Source: Beroe ovata
Lineage: Eukaryota > Ctenophora > Nuda > Beroida > Beroidae
Assembly: GCA_946803715.1 (NCBI GenBank)
Contig: CAMPET010000238.1
Coordinates: 77,699 to 105,703, forward strand
Direction: 5' to 3'
Length of the DNA: 28,005 bases
A model generated the notes under the pieces. The model was given only the letters and a program-made list of their open reading frames with translations. It had not been told where the DNA came from and searched no databases. The translations under genes and the position numbers were made by a program. Positions 8,201 to 17,762 of the stretch are shown one piece after another. How positions within the stretch are numbered: the stretch's first letter is position 1; each line of letters begins with the position of its first letter.

Positions 8201-10346
8201 GATACAAAGTGCTGCGGAGCGAGCAGGAGCGGAGAGCGAAGGTTTTCGACCGGGATATGACATCGCTCATGGGATACATACTGGGGATATCGTGTAATAT
8301 GAACACCACATCGCCCCAAAAACCATTCTCCCCTGAACAGGTATATGACGGGAAAAACTTAACTTATACTTAACTTATACTTAACTTATACTTAACATAT
8401 CCTGGCTTAATTTGAGAGAAGGACATGAATCGATCTAAGGAAAATCATATAAATTCTAAAATTGATAGGGAATGGAGACTTGAGACAATATTCTGTACGT
8501 GACTTAAAAAGCACATAAGGTCTTGCTACGAGAACTTTATAGAAAAGATAAGCATCAAACCGGATATCAGCACTAATATGATATCCATCCGTTGATTCAA
8601 ATCACGAGACACATGTATGAAGTCACACAAAAACCTTGAAACTTGATTTCTGTCTGAACTCTCGGCTTCTCCTTCACTTTTAAACACATGAAATTTGCGT
8701 TAAATCAGATTATCTCCCCTCATCGGTTAAAACTCACCGGGATGATTAAATTACGCTACGATAACGCCGTGTTAATTTCCTGAAGCTGATATTGGAAGTG
8801 TCCTCCTTCTCCGCTGAGTGGCTCCAGCTAATTTCCTGCTGAGAAATTCGAGAAGGAAATCACCAAGTAGCGGGGGGCACTTGTTAGATTTCCCATGGGC
8901 AGCTGATCATGGACTGATCTCTGTAATGACGTCACTCGCAGTGACGTAATTGGATTCACCCGAATCTTTATCTAATCAAATTAGAAGTGAAATCACAATC
9001 CTCGGATAATTTCTACTTTCTTTAATTGGTCAGTGTATGAAATTCTTATCGCCCACTTACTCGATTCACAAAATTGACCAATGGTTGTGACAGCTGTGTA
9101 CCCGTCTTCAATGTCAAGCTTTTGACGAAGTTCAGTGAAAGATCCGCAGTTTAGAAGATTTATGTATGAAAGATAACCAAAATCCTGTATAATCGACTTT
9201 TATTTCTAAAAATATCCAGTTTGCATAATTTTTTGAAGCCTTGCAGATACCCATTTGCTCAATAATGAAAAAGTTGGTACCGATAATGAAATAAGTTTGG
9301 AAAAATGGAAGTCGAAGTTCTAATTTGCAGCTGAATCTGGGGACCACATTTACTTGAAAAATATTGAATCAAATTTTTCTCAGAGGATAAGGACCAAGGT
9401 ATTGATTTATATCGACCCTTATCCAAGGTTATAGGATCCATGGTCGATATATATATACACGAAACCTGATCTCTAGACAACCCATAGGATCCTCTGGTGC
9501 AACCCGTGAAGAACCCGACATTCTCTCAGTACAGCAGTACCAGGACTTTCTTTAGGAGTGAGTCTCGGTGTGGCAGCAGTAGACGGAGTCCTGCTGACAC
9601 CACTAACGGTGTCAGTAACGGGGGTGTCAGTAATGGTGGTGTCAAGAGGAGCAAGGAGCGGAAACACGTGAGATTTAAAGCTGATCCTCAGGTTCAAAAT
9701 AATCCCCTTCCACTCCATAACCCCCTTCCACCATTAAGGTTCATATTCACTAGGAAATGATATTCGTTTCACTGTCAAGCCACAAATACGCACGTTCGCG
9801 GGTCGTCATGGCAACAAAACGTCTCATCGGGGTCACGCCACTTTTGTTTCAGATCACAACCTTATTTCATCCTTGATTCTGATCCATTCGATACTTCTTC
9901 AGATCCACATCATCGAGTCTCAACCCGAGTCTTGGTCTTCCCTGCAACGTCCGTCCTCCGCCCCCGTCCATATCAGCAAATACCCCTACCCGCCCTCGAG
10001 CGACCTTCGATCTCCCACCCCTGACACCCAGTCTCTGTCAAAACTTTACACAAAAACTGTTGACACCACAGCCCCTGCGTATCAGTTCTACCCTGCGTCA
10101 ACCCGGCATATGAACTCCAGATTCCATAGTTCGGAGAAGAAGTTTACTTCCGTCCCGATAATAGGACCTGTGGGTAGCAACCCTATGTTGTCTACCAACC
10201 ACCATAACAACCGTGGTAGTCATGGTAACGGAGATGTTGCTAGCAAGAGGACGATTATGAATAAGTGTTGGGAGGGAGTAAGGACGAAAAGAAGAACGAG
10301 AAGTTGCTGGGAAGCCACGAAACAGAATGTTGTTTATCATCCATGA
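7147..10346 (+). CDS. Basic Ser/Pro-rich protein of unknown function, five exons
   Basis: The exons 7147-7181, 7551-7592, 8202-8340, 9488-9667 and 9903-10346 join in phase to 279 residues, ATG to TGA (10344-10346). The N-terminal third is the most structured part: PWMAPQFLTFSQRYKVLRSE continues into a charged helix (QERRAKVFDRDMTSLMGYIL). The rest is low-complexity, Ser/Thr/Pro/Asn-rich and basic, ending in a cluster RTKRRTRSCWEATK. There is no signal peptide or membrane helix, so a cytoplasmic or nuclear location is likely. Exon 4 contains a short GVSNGGVSNGGV repeat made by the GGTGTCA minisatellite core. The acceptor of exon 3 lies at the end of a (CA)n tract. Exon 1 has a strong donor (GTAAGT), while exons 2 and 3 use GTAGCT and GTATAT. 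The family is not recognised. The shortest exons (1 and 2) are the least certain. Confidence 0.7.
7713..8140. repeat. 225-bp direct duplication interrupted by one N
   Basis: 7713-7936 and 7938-8140 are near-identical (both begin CTTGTTCTTCGAAAATTTG and end in CA-rich sequence) and meet at the N at 7937. They lie in intron 2 of the Ser/Pro-rich protein gene. This is either a real tandem duplication or two overlapping contig ends placed side by side. Confidence 0.85.
8141..8201 (+). repeat. (CA)n microsatellite ending in a splice acceptor
   Basis: A CA tract with some CGCAAA interruptions runs up to CACACACAG|A, the acceptor of exon 3 of the gene at 7147-10346. It stands where a polypyrimidine tract would normally be. 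Confidence 0.75.
8359..8396. repeat. 11-bp tandem repeat TTAACTTATAC, about 3.5 copies
   Basis: TTAACTTATAC repeats exactly three times and then partially, just after the exon 3 donor. Confidence 0.9.
8400..9487 (+). other. Large intron of the Ser/Pro-rich protein gene
   Basis: I saw no extra exon in this 1.1-kb intron. It holds a CRE-like dyad at 8926-8950 (separate entry) and otherwise AT-rich sequence. Confidence 0.5.
8926..8950. promoter_or_regulatory. CRE/ATF-type dyad
   Basis: Arms ATGACGTCACT and AGTGACGTAAT flank CGC and are reverse complements except for one base. The left arm contains the perfect CRE TGACGTCA (8927-8934), the right arm TGACGTAA (8942-8949). This is an intronic candidate bZIP (CREB/ATF) site. 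Confidence 0.45.
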
Positions 10347-10348
10347 CG

Positions 10349-10465
10349 GTGGTGTCAACAATTAGTGGACATTAGTGTCAAGGAAAAGTGGTGTCAAGCA
10401 ATGTGGCGACTGGTGTCAAGGATAAGTGATGTCAAGCAATATTGTGACTGAAAGTGGTGTCAAGG
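10349..10465 (+). repeat. GGTGTCA minisatellite just after a stop codon
   Basis: About seven degenerate units (GGTGTCAAC, GTGTCAAGGAAAAGTG, GGTGTCAAGCAATG and so on) begin a few bases past the TGA of the Ser/Pro-rich protein gene. They should therefore lie in its 3' UTR. Confidence 0.85.
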
Positions 10466-10670
10466 TCCAGTTGTCTTTCACTTCAGGAATTTTTATGTAG
10501 TTCCAAACGACTTATATTCTTTTGACTCTGATAATTTTGATAGGGGTAGTCTAAGTTATAGGTATTAAGTAAGAATCTAGGATCAAGTATATTTCAGAGG
10601 TAGCGTTACGTTTTTACATTCAGCCCGACGTTTTTGGTCCGTTTTGTACGATAGGTATCGAGTATGGACA

Positions 10671-10706
10671 AATAAAATGCTTTCGTTACTCAGTTCTTTC
10701 GAATAA
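10671..10706 (+). terminator. Two AATAAA signals ending the Ser/Pro-rich protein gene
   Basis: AATAAA occurs at 10671-10676 and 10701-10706, 325-360 nt after the stop, giving a 3' UTR that includes the minisatellite. Confidence 0.5.
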
Positions 10707-10980
10707 AACTTGGAAAATCGCGAAAGTTTGCATTTTAGATCTGTCCTTCAAAGTTCAATCTCAATATCAGTTGAAATATCCACATTCAGCCCACGAATTA
10801 GGACCATTATTTGATCATAAGTTGGTCATTTTTGACCTATCACCGATTTTCGGGAGTTTCTTCAACCCTCACATCACGGAACAAACTTGGCTTTTCTGAT
10901 CTTTCAAACTTTTCGGGAGATCGGCTCTACGGTTTGGGTTTTCTTCCAGAGTGTTAACAACCTAGTAAATTTGAAATTTA

Positions 10981-11095
10981 ATTGAGAGATTCTTCCCACC
11001 AACACATATCTAATTCAGGTTGAAATCGGAATAAACTTGAGATTGAGAGATTATTCGTTTCCAACAAATATGTAATTCAAATTGAAATTTCAAAA
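10981..11095. repeat. Diverged 60-bp direct duplication of a dispersed element
   Basis: ATTGAGAGATTCTTCC... from 10981 and ATTGAGAGATTATTCG... from about 11042 are diverged copies. The second shares an exact 21-bp match, inverted, with 6320-6340. Confidence 0.5.
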
Positions 11096-11101
11096 TTTAT
11101 T
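11096..11101 (-). terminator. Poly(A) signal AATAAA of the coiled-coil/EF-hand gene
   Basis: On the minus strand AATAAA begins 12 nt after the TGA at 11116-11114, a very short 3' UTR. Confidence 0.55.
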
Positions 11102-11113
11102 CGTGAAGGGGAG

Positions 11114-14100
11114 TCAATTATATTTATAGCCCACAATTTCCATGAACTTGAAAAAAATTACCTGCAACACTTCATTGAAATCGAGGGCAACATTGGAGTC
11201 GACATCAATCTTCTCCATGATATCCTGAATCTGACTGTTGGTGAAGTACAGTCCTGAACTCTCCAGGATAGTACTGAGTTCCTCGCTATCGATAGTCTGC
11301 AGAAAATTAGGGGATATGGAATCGGGAAATTGGGGAGTGGGGATTATTTATAGCGGTGGCGGGAGCGGGGAGCAGATATTGTTATTCTTATCATGGTAGA
11401 ACACTATAGGTGAATGAAAGTTAAAAAGAAAATATGAAAGTTTTAAAAAAATGAGTGGTCGTGTTTGTTCGGAGTTTTCTGCTAATGAGAGGGTTTTTCA
11501 CTCACCCCATCCCTGTTAGTGTCGGCATCACCGAATTTCTTCCGGCACGATGTGAATGTTCTCAGGGACATACGGGGAAACCGCTCCGAACAATCCTACG
11601 GGAAATGTTTGGCTTTCATCCCAAATCTCGGATATTATAGTTGTTTCTGATAGATAAAGTTCGATTTTCACCGAGTTTTCCCTGAGGTGCTGTCTGTCTC
11701 GTGAATAAGGAGTATTAATCGAAGGTTAAACTGGAATTTTCGTCTATTTTTGGATGAGCTAGCTCAATAATTCGTTCAGATTCCGCTTCTACGTCGAAAA
11801 GTAGGCCAGGAACACCTATTACGAGTTATCGTAAGTAGAAAAAATATTTGACCCATCTGGTGCGTCCCATTGATTTTCGTGTTTTGCAGTTAATGCTTCC
11901 CACAGGCTTGAAATCGTGATTTGGGCGTGGTTTCACGGCTAGTATGGATTCAATTGGTCATAGATATGATTGATACTTGAAGTCTGAGAGTAGGAGAGAT
12001 GATTTGGTGAAAAATTGACGTCCTAAGTACCCGTTTAGTCTTCATCAAAGAGCTTCAAAAATGGAGTNTGTGTGTGTGTGTGGGTCTGTGAGTGTGTCTG
12101 TGAGTGTGTGTTTTCTGTTATATCATGATATGTGTAAACACGTGACACTAACCAGTGGTAGAATAGTTGGTGAGGGAAGCATACCATGCTTTCATCCCCG
12201 CAACCAGTCTAGCTGTCAGTTTCTCTCCAACCTGCGGAAAATTTGGGAATTTGAGATTCTGGATTCGCAAACTTGCTCTTTCTTAAGTCAATACAGGCGG
12301 TTCCCATGTATCTTTGAATGCGAAGCCGATTCCCGATCGAATTTCGACCCCATCTCGCTTCCCTAAGCCACTGGCTTTCGTGTGACTTCGGAAAATATAT
12401 GCAGAAATTAGATTTGAATTTTCGTCTATTTCTCGATGAGTTAGCTAAAAAATTCGTTCAGATTCGGATTCTACGTCGAAAAGTAGGCCAGAAACACCTA
12501 TTAAGAGTTATCGTACGGAGAAAAAATATTTGACTCATCTGGTGCGTCCCATTGATTTTCGTGTTTTGCAGTGAATGCTTCCCACAGGTTTGAAATCGCG
12601 ATTTGGGCGTGGTTTCACGGCTAGTATGGATTCAACATGATCATAAATATGATTGATACTTGTAGTCTGAGAGTAGGAGAGATGATTTGGTGAAAAATTG
12701 ACGTCCTATATACCCGTTTAGTCTTTATCAAAGAGCTTCAAAAATGGAGTATAAAAGTGTGGGCATCATCGATCACATTTTCCACCGCTACTGAGATCAG
12801 AAATTTGACGAAAAGTTTTTTGGCCGATTTTCATGGAAGTACCACCGATTCCTACGTAATTTTGGACGCTGAATCGATTGCCGACCGAATTTCGGCCCTA
12901 TCTTGCTTCCCTGAGGTGCTGTCTGTCTCGTGAATTAGGAGTATTTATCGAAGGTTTAACTGGAATTTTCGTCTATTTTTCGATGAGCTAGCTCAAAAAT
13001 TTGTTCAGATTCGGATTCTACGTCGAAAAGTAGGCCAGGAACATCTATTACGAGTTATCGTACGGAGAAAAAATATTTGACCCATCGTGCGTCCCATTGA
13101 TTTTCGTGTTTTGCAGTTAATGCTTCCCACAGGTTTGAAATCGTGTTTTGGGTGTGGTTTCACGGTGCCTATGGAGTCTGCATGATCATCAAAAGGGTTG
13201 ATACTTGCAGTCTGAGAGTAGGAGAATTGATTTGGTGAAAAATTGACGTCCTAAGTACCCGTTTAGTCTTCATTAAAGACCTTCAAAAATGGAGTATAAA
13301 AGTGTGGGCACCATCGATTTCATTTCTACCGATACTGAGATCAGAAATTTGACGAAAAGTTTTTTGGCCGATTTTCATGTAAGTGCCATCGTTTCCTATG
13401 TAATTTTGGACGCTGAATCGATTGCCGACCGAATTGAGGCTCTATGTCACTTCCCTGAGGAGCTATCTGACTCGTGAATAAGGACTATTTATCAAAAGTT
13501 GAACTGGAATTTTCGCCTATTTCTCGATGAGCTAGATCAAAAATTCGTTCAGATTCGGATTCTACGTCGAAAAGTAGGCCAAGAACACCTATTACGAGTA
13601 ATCGTACGGAGAAAAAATTTTTGACCCATCTGGTGCGTCCCATTGATTTTCGTGTTTTGCAGTGAATGCTTCCCACAGGTTTGAAATCGTGATTTGGGCG
13701 TGGTTTCACGGCTAGTATGGATTCAACATGATCATAAATATGATTGATACTTGTAGTCTGAGAGTAGGAGAGATGATTTGGTGAAAAATTGACGTCCTAT
13801 ATACCCGTTTAGTCTTCATCAAAGAGCTTCAAAAATGGAGTATAAAAGTGTGGGCATCATCGATCACATTTTCCACCGATACTGAGATCAGAAATTTGAC
13901 GAAAAGTTTTTTGTCCGATCTTCATGTAAATACCATCGATTCCTACCGAATTTTGACCCTATTTCGCTTCCCTGAGCAGTTTACGCCCCTCTCTTCCCTC
14001 AAACCTAATCATGTCCACCAATACATGCCAAGTTCAACCTTCCCAGATTTCATCTGTCAACTTTTTTGCGGGACGGATGAAATCTGTCAATTCATGTTCC

Positions 14101-14819
14101 CATTAGGATGTTATATCAATCGAATCCTACTGTTAATTCCCATTCCCATATCTCACCTCGTGTAGTCGACAGGTTTGACACTCTTTCAATAAATTTGCAT
14201 TCTCCGTTGCTATGGGTACCATGGTGTTGTTGTCTGTTTTCGCGTTGTCGTTGCTAACTTTTGTCCTTTTACCGCCTGTGAATTTATAACTGTGTCCATG
14301 TTGATTGAATGTGCAGGTTATTGGTTCTCTCTTAATATCATTTCTTTTTTCCCGATGTTTCGGAGCTAAAAATTGTCAAATTCCCGAGGATTTTTAACCT
14401 TTTTTGGGTGCAGACCGTGGTTTTTTAGCTCCTCCGGATGAAGATTTCCTCTCTCCGCTGCCGAAATTCAATAGTGACATCTCTGACTGGTTATTCTTGT
14501 TGAAAAGTGAGGTTTTTCGTGGGGTTGTCTTTGCTAAGTCATCCTGAGGTTTGACAACTTGAATTCATAGATCTAAGCAACATTTTCCACAACCTCAATC
14601 TAGAAGCAGTGTTTTTCCCCGAAAGTTAACTCTGTGTGTGAAACAGTGACCTACCTTGAGCGTCATCACTTCATTCTGAAGTCTATGTATCTGGACTTTC
14701 AACTCAGCAATCTCATCATCTTTTGCAGCCACGGTTTTAACCAGAGCGTCTTTTTCCCGAGCGAAGAGGTTCGCTACAGCTTCAGGTGTTTGGGGTTTGC
14801 CAGCTTCAACCATCGTCAT
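11114..14819 (-). CDS. Coiled-coil protein with a C-terminal EF-hand pair
   Basis: The core exons in minus order are 14819-14655, 14486-14399, 14275-14157, 11595-11506 and 11296-11114. They join in phase to 214 residues with TGA at 11116-11114. The N-terminus is a heptad-like coiled coil (DDEIAELKVQIHRLQNEVM), followed by a basic linker (KKPRSAPKK). The C-terminus has two canonical 12-residue calcium loops: DTNRDGTIDSEE, split by the last intron, and DVDSNVALDFNE, with acidic ligands at positions 1, 5 and 12 and a hydrophobic residue at 8. So it is probably a calcium-binding scaffold; no signal peptide is seen. ATG 14819 was chosen because the frame lacks an earlier ATG; ATG 14813 (acgATGG) is equally possible. 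An extra candidate exon at 12231-12153 would change the ending (separate entry). The intron from 14156 to 11596 holds the 545-bp satellite. A TATA-like TATATA lies near 14970. Confidence 0.78.
12068..12110. repeat. TG-rich microsatellite next to a single N
   Basis: TGTGTGTG with TCTGTGAG interruptions follows the N at 12068, where satellite copy 1 stops. Confidence 0.8.
12153..12231 (-). CDS. Candidate cassette exon of the coiled-coil/EF-hand gene
   Basis: On the minus strand a strong acceptor (AAATTTTCCGCAG|G) opens VGEKLTARLVAGMKAW..., which closes at G|GTTAGT after 79 nt. The entry phase (0) fits the upstream exon ending CRLHE, and only this phase is open. It leaves phase 1, so the next exon (11595-11506) would be read in a different frame, giving GLFGAVSPYVPENIH and stopping at TGA 11530-11528. 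Including it would replace the EF-hands with a 22-residue tail (172 residues in all). It sits between satellite copies 1 and 2. Confidence 0.5.
14047..14095. repeat. Short inverted repeat in an intron
   Basis: AGATTTCATC and GATGAAATCT are perfect inverted arms separated by a loop of about 20 nt, between satellite end and exon 14157-14275. Confidence 0.5.
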
Positions 14820-15483
14820 TTTCACGTCATGCTGAATTAGGTGGGACTCATTTGATTTCAGTTAGCATTATGCTCGATCAGAGTTGTTGTAAACAGCGAA
14901 TTTTCTAAAGAAATGCGTGAAAACTATAGGAAACGCCCTTATAAAACTACGTTGTCGCTACTCAAGTATATAACGAGATCAAGCCAAACAAATTGAAATA
15001 AATAGTATGCTCTATCATCAGTCCTGACATATAGCGATGTCTCGACGATTACTACAGTAATGACCTAATGACATGTCCTACATATGAGATATTTCCTTGT
15101 GTTTGTATAGATTCTGCAGACGATAAAATTTACCCTGAATAGTCTCGATGATTCGACTCTACATATTTGGATCGACATAATATATAGATTGTAGACCCAT
15201 CCCTCTGCCGACTTTCGCTCCGTTGACTATCAAAGGGGGTTTGTCGCTTCACTCGAGCGTTTGGCTAACGGTTTACTACTTCTGTCGGCATATGTTTGTG
15301 AGTGTAATTACATATCCACGGTTACGGTTTGATCTTTTGTCGACAAAACGCATGAAGCTACGAAGGTCAATTGATGAATAGTGTAGCTTTAAGCTGGCAA
15401 ACTTTGAGGACGATTAATATTAAACGATTCAAATTGCATTGATATCGTGTCAAAAGGTAGATGTTATCTTATTATTCAGTTCG
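14820..15483. other. Upstream region of the coiled-coil gene; no gene seen
   Basis: AT-rich intergenic sequence. On the minus strand it contains a TATA-like element at 14967-14974 and a possible 5' UTR acceptor (CTAATTCAG) just before 14834. Nothing else was supported. Confidence 0.4.
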
Positions 15484-15679
15484 TGACCACTTTTCACAAG
15501 TGCCTCCATGTTAAGATGTAATTGCATGACATGGGATGTGAAACAATAGGTATCACGTGATGACATTGCTCATGAGACAGTCGGCGTGCATCTTTGAAAT
15601 TATGCCGTAACAGTGAGAAAATTTGAGTATGTATGACGTTTATACTTAATCAGTGTGAATTAATTTGTTTCGAGGGATA

Positions 15680-15911
15680 GAAAGTGGCGTAGTGACGTCG
15701 AGAGGAAGTGGTGTCAAGGGGAAAGTGGTGTCAAGGGAGAGTGGTGTCAGGGTGAGTGGTGTCAAGTGGGAAGTGGTGTCAAGGGGAAAGTGGTGTCAAT
15801 GGGAAAGTGGTGTCAATGTGAAAGTGGTGTCAAGGGGGAAGTAGTGTCAAGGGGAAAGTGGTGTCAAGGGGGAAGTAGTGTCAAGGGTGAGTGGTGTCAA
15901 GGGAGAGTGGT
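15680..15911 (+). repeat. GGTGTCA minisatellite, long allele
   Basis: About fifteen units of GTGGTGTCAAGGGGAAA type in the first half of the 921-bp duplication. Confidence 0.95.
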
Positions 15912-16608
15912 AAAACTATACGGTCCTTGCTCGCATGTTGTGACAGCCAATGTACCGAGTACCGCATAAGGACACTTCAAATCAAACGCATGACGACACA
16001 TGATAAACGCACGATGACACTCAACAAAGCGCAATTACCAACACTTGTCGTGATATGTTTCCGACTCTTTTCTTCCAATAGAATGTGGCATATTTTTGAG
16101 ATTCTGACGTTTAATTGGTGTATCATGGACTATACAGCTATTATGTGCGTGTGCGTTTGTTCTTTTTTGTGAAGTACGGTAGATTTGTAGTTTATACGCC
16201 GTATGTTTGTGATTTTTCGGTAGCATGACCTTATTTTCATGGTTGTTCCGGATTCATGCCTCACGAATTTCTGTTTCTCAGAAATAACACCGCATTCTCA
16301 TTGTCAAAATTAAGGTCGCGTGCTATTTTTGGAAAAATAACCTTATTAAATCCATACTTAGACTTAAAATTCACCATGATAATGCAGCAAATGACGCATA
16401 TAANGTGACCACTTTTCACAAGTGCCTCCATGTTAAGATGTAATTGCATGACATGGGATGTGAAACAATTGGTATCACGTGATGACATTGGTCATGAGAG
16501 AGTCGGCGTGCATCTTTGAAATTATGCCGTAATAGTGACAAAAATTTGAGTATGTATGACGTTTATACTTAATCAGTGTGAAGAAAACGTGAGCAATTTG
16601 TTTCGAGG

Positions 16609-16729
16609 GATAGAAAGTGGCGTAGAGACGTCGAGGGGAATTGGTGTCAAGGTGAAAGTGGTGTCAAGGGAGAGTGGTGTCAAGGGGAAGTGGTGTCAAG
16701 GTGAAAGTGGTGTCAAGGGAGAGTGGTAA
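16609..16729 (+). repeat. GGTGTCA minisatellite, short allele
   Basis: The same array in the second half of the duplication has about half as many units. Confidence 0.95.
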
Positions 16730-17530
16730 AACTATACGATCCTTGCTCGCATGTTGTGACAGCCAATGTACCGAGTACCGCATAATGACACCTCATATCA
16801 AACGCATGACGACACATGATAAACGCACGATGACACTCAACAATTACAAACACTTGTCGTGATGGGTTTCCGACTCTTTTCTCCCAATAGAATGTGGCAT
16901 ATTTTTGAGATTCTGACGTTTAATTGGTGTATCATGAACTGTACAGCTATTATGTGCGTGTGCGTTTGTTCTTTTTTGTGAAGTACGGTAGATATGTAGT
17001 TTGTACGCCGTATTTTTGTGATTTTTCGGTAGCATGGCCTTATTTTCATGGTTGTTCCGGATTCATGCCTCACGAATTTCTGTTTCTCAGAAATCACACC
17101 GCATTCTCATTGTTAAAATTAAGGTCGCGTGCTATTTTTAGAAAAATAACCTTATTAAATCCATACTTAGACTTAGAATTCACCATGATAATGCAGCAAA
17201 TGACGCATATAATTCATAATTTCTCGGCATAATCAACGTAAGTGTTGAACAACGTGATTTTATATCTCAGAGGTATGCGCACTCAAATCTCAACGATCCA
17301 CATAAATCACTCTCAGTTGCGAGGTTTATTCACAGTGTTTTTTGAGCGTCATGTTGGGTGTATTTTGAGGATTTAAGATGTCACCTTTCAATTGATACTC
17401 CGATAAGAGTAATAAAGTGATGAATAAAAACAAGTCTACCTAGATAATCCAAGCGTCGCACAACAGTCAGTATTATATCTGACATATGAAGAAGAAGACG
17501 ACCACTTCAGTTCATAATCAAAATAATGCT

Positions 17531-17762
17531 GCACACACACACACACACACACACANNNNNNNNNNNNNNNNNNNNNNNNNNNNNNNNNNNNNNNNNNNNN
17601 NNNNNNNNNNNNNNNNNNNNNNNNNNNNNNNNNNNNNNNNNCACCCCCACCCCCACCCACAGCTTTCTCTTGCTATCACTCGTGCTCTTCCGAGATACAC
17701 ACACACACACACACACACACATACATACATACATACATACGCACACACATACACACACACAA
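17531..17762. repeat. (CA)n microsatellites flanking an 86-base gap
   Basis: CA repeat at 17531-17555, Ns at 17556-17641, CCCCCA-type sequence at 17642-17660, then CA/CATA repeat at 17696-17761. All ORFs across the gap are artefacts. Confidence 0.95.

Larger units (their letters stand above)
11684..14000. repeat. Satellite array, about 545-bp unit, roughly four copies
   Basis: The anchor GATTTGGTGAAAAATTGACG occurs at 12001, 12684, 13229 and 13775, spaced 683, 545 and 546. The first interval is longer because unrelated sequence (12069-12320, including a candidate exon) is inserted. Units include CCCTGAGGTGCTGTCTGTCTCG and GGAGTATAAAAGTGTGGGC. The TATAAAAG lies at 12750, 13295 and 13841; copy 1 breaks exactly before it at the N at 12068. 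Short ORFs starting MEYKSVG differ between units, so they are not a conserved protein. Confidence 0.92.
15484..17219. repeat. 921-bp direct duplication joined at a single N
   Basis: 15484-16403 and 16405-17219 start with the same GTGACCACTTTTCACAAGTG and end with the same ATGCAGCAAATGACGCATAT. They are nearly identical except for minisatellite length. The junction is exactly the N at 16404. The paired short ORFs in both halves (CDSQCTEYRI..., HTHIIAVQF...) reflect the duplication and are not genes. Confidence 0.9.

Noticed and set aside
9668-9760. Read-through extension of exon 4 of the Ser/Pro-rich gene
   Set aside because: GTGAGA is a usable donor and exon 5 continues in phase 0 with a long open frame, so splicing is the better model.
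13289-14165. ORFs beginning MEYKSVG or MWASSIT in the 545-bp satellite
   Set aside because: The frames are broken differently in each unit, which argues against a conserved protein.
15680-15911. CRISPR array
   Set aside because: The repeats are short (about 15 bp), degenerate and without unique spacers of constant length; the genome is eukaryotic.
15766-16172. ORFs rich in SGVKGEVVS and the paired ORFs in the second copy
   Set aside because: They arise from the minisatellite and the 921-bp duplication; no splice or family support.
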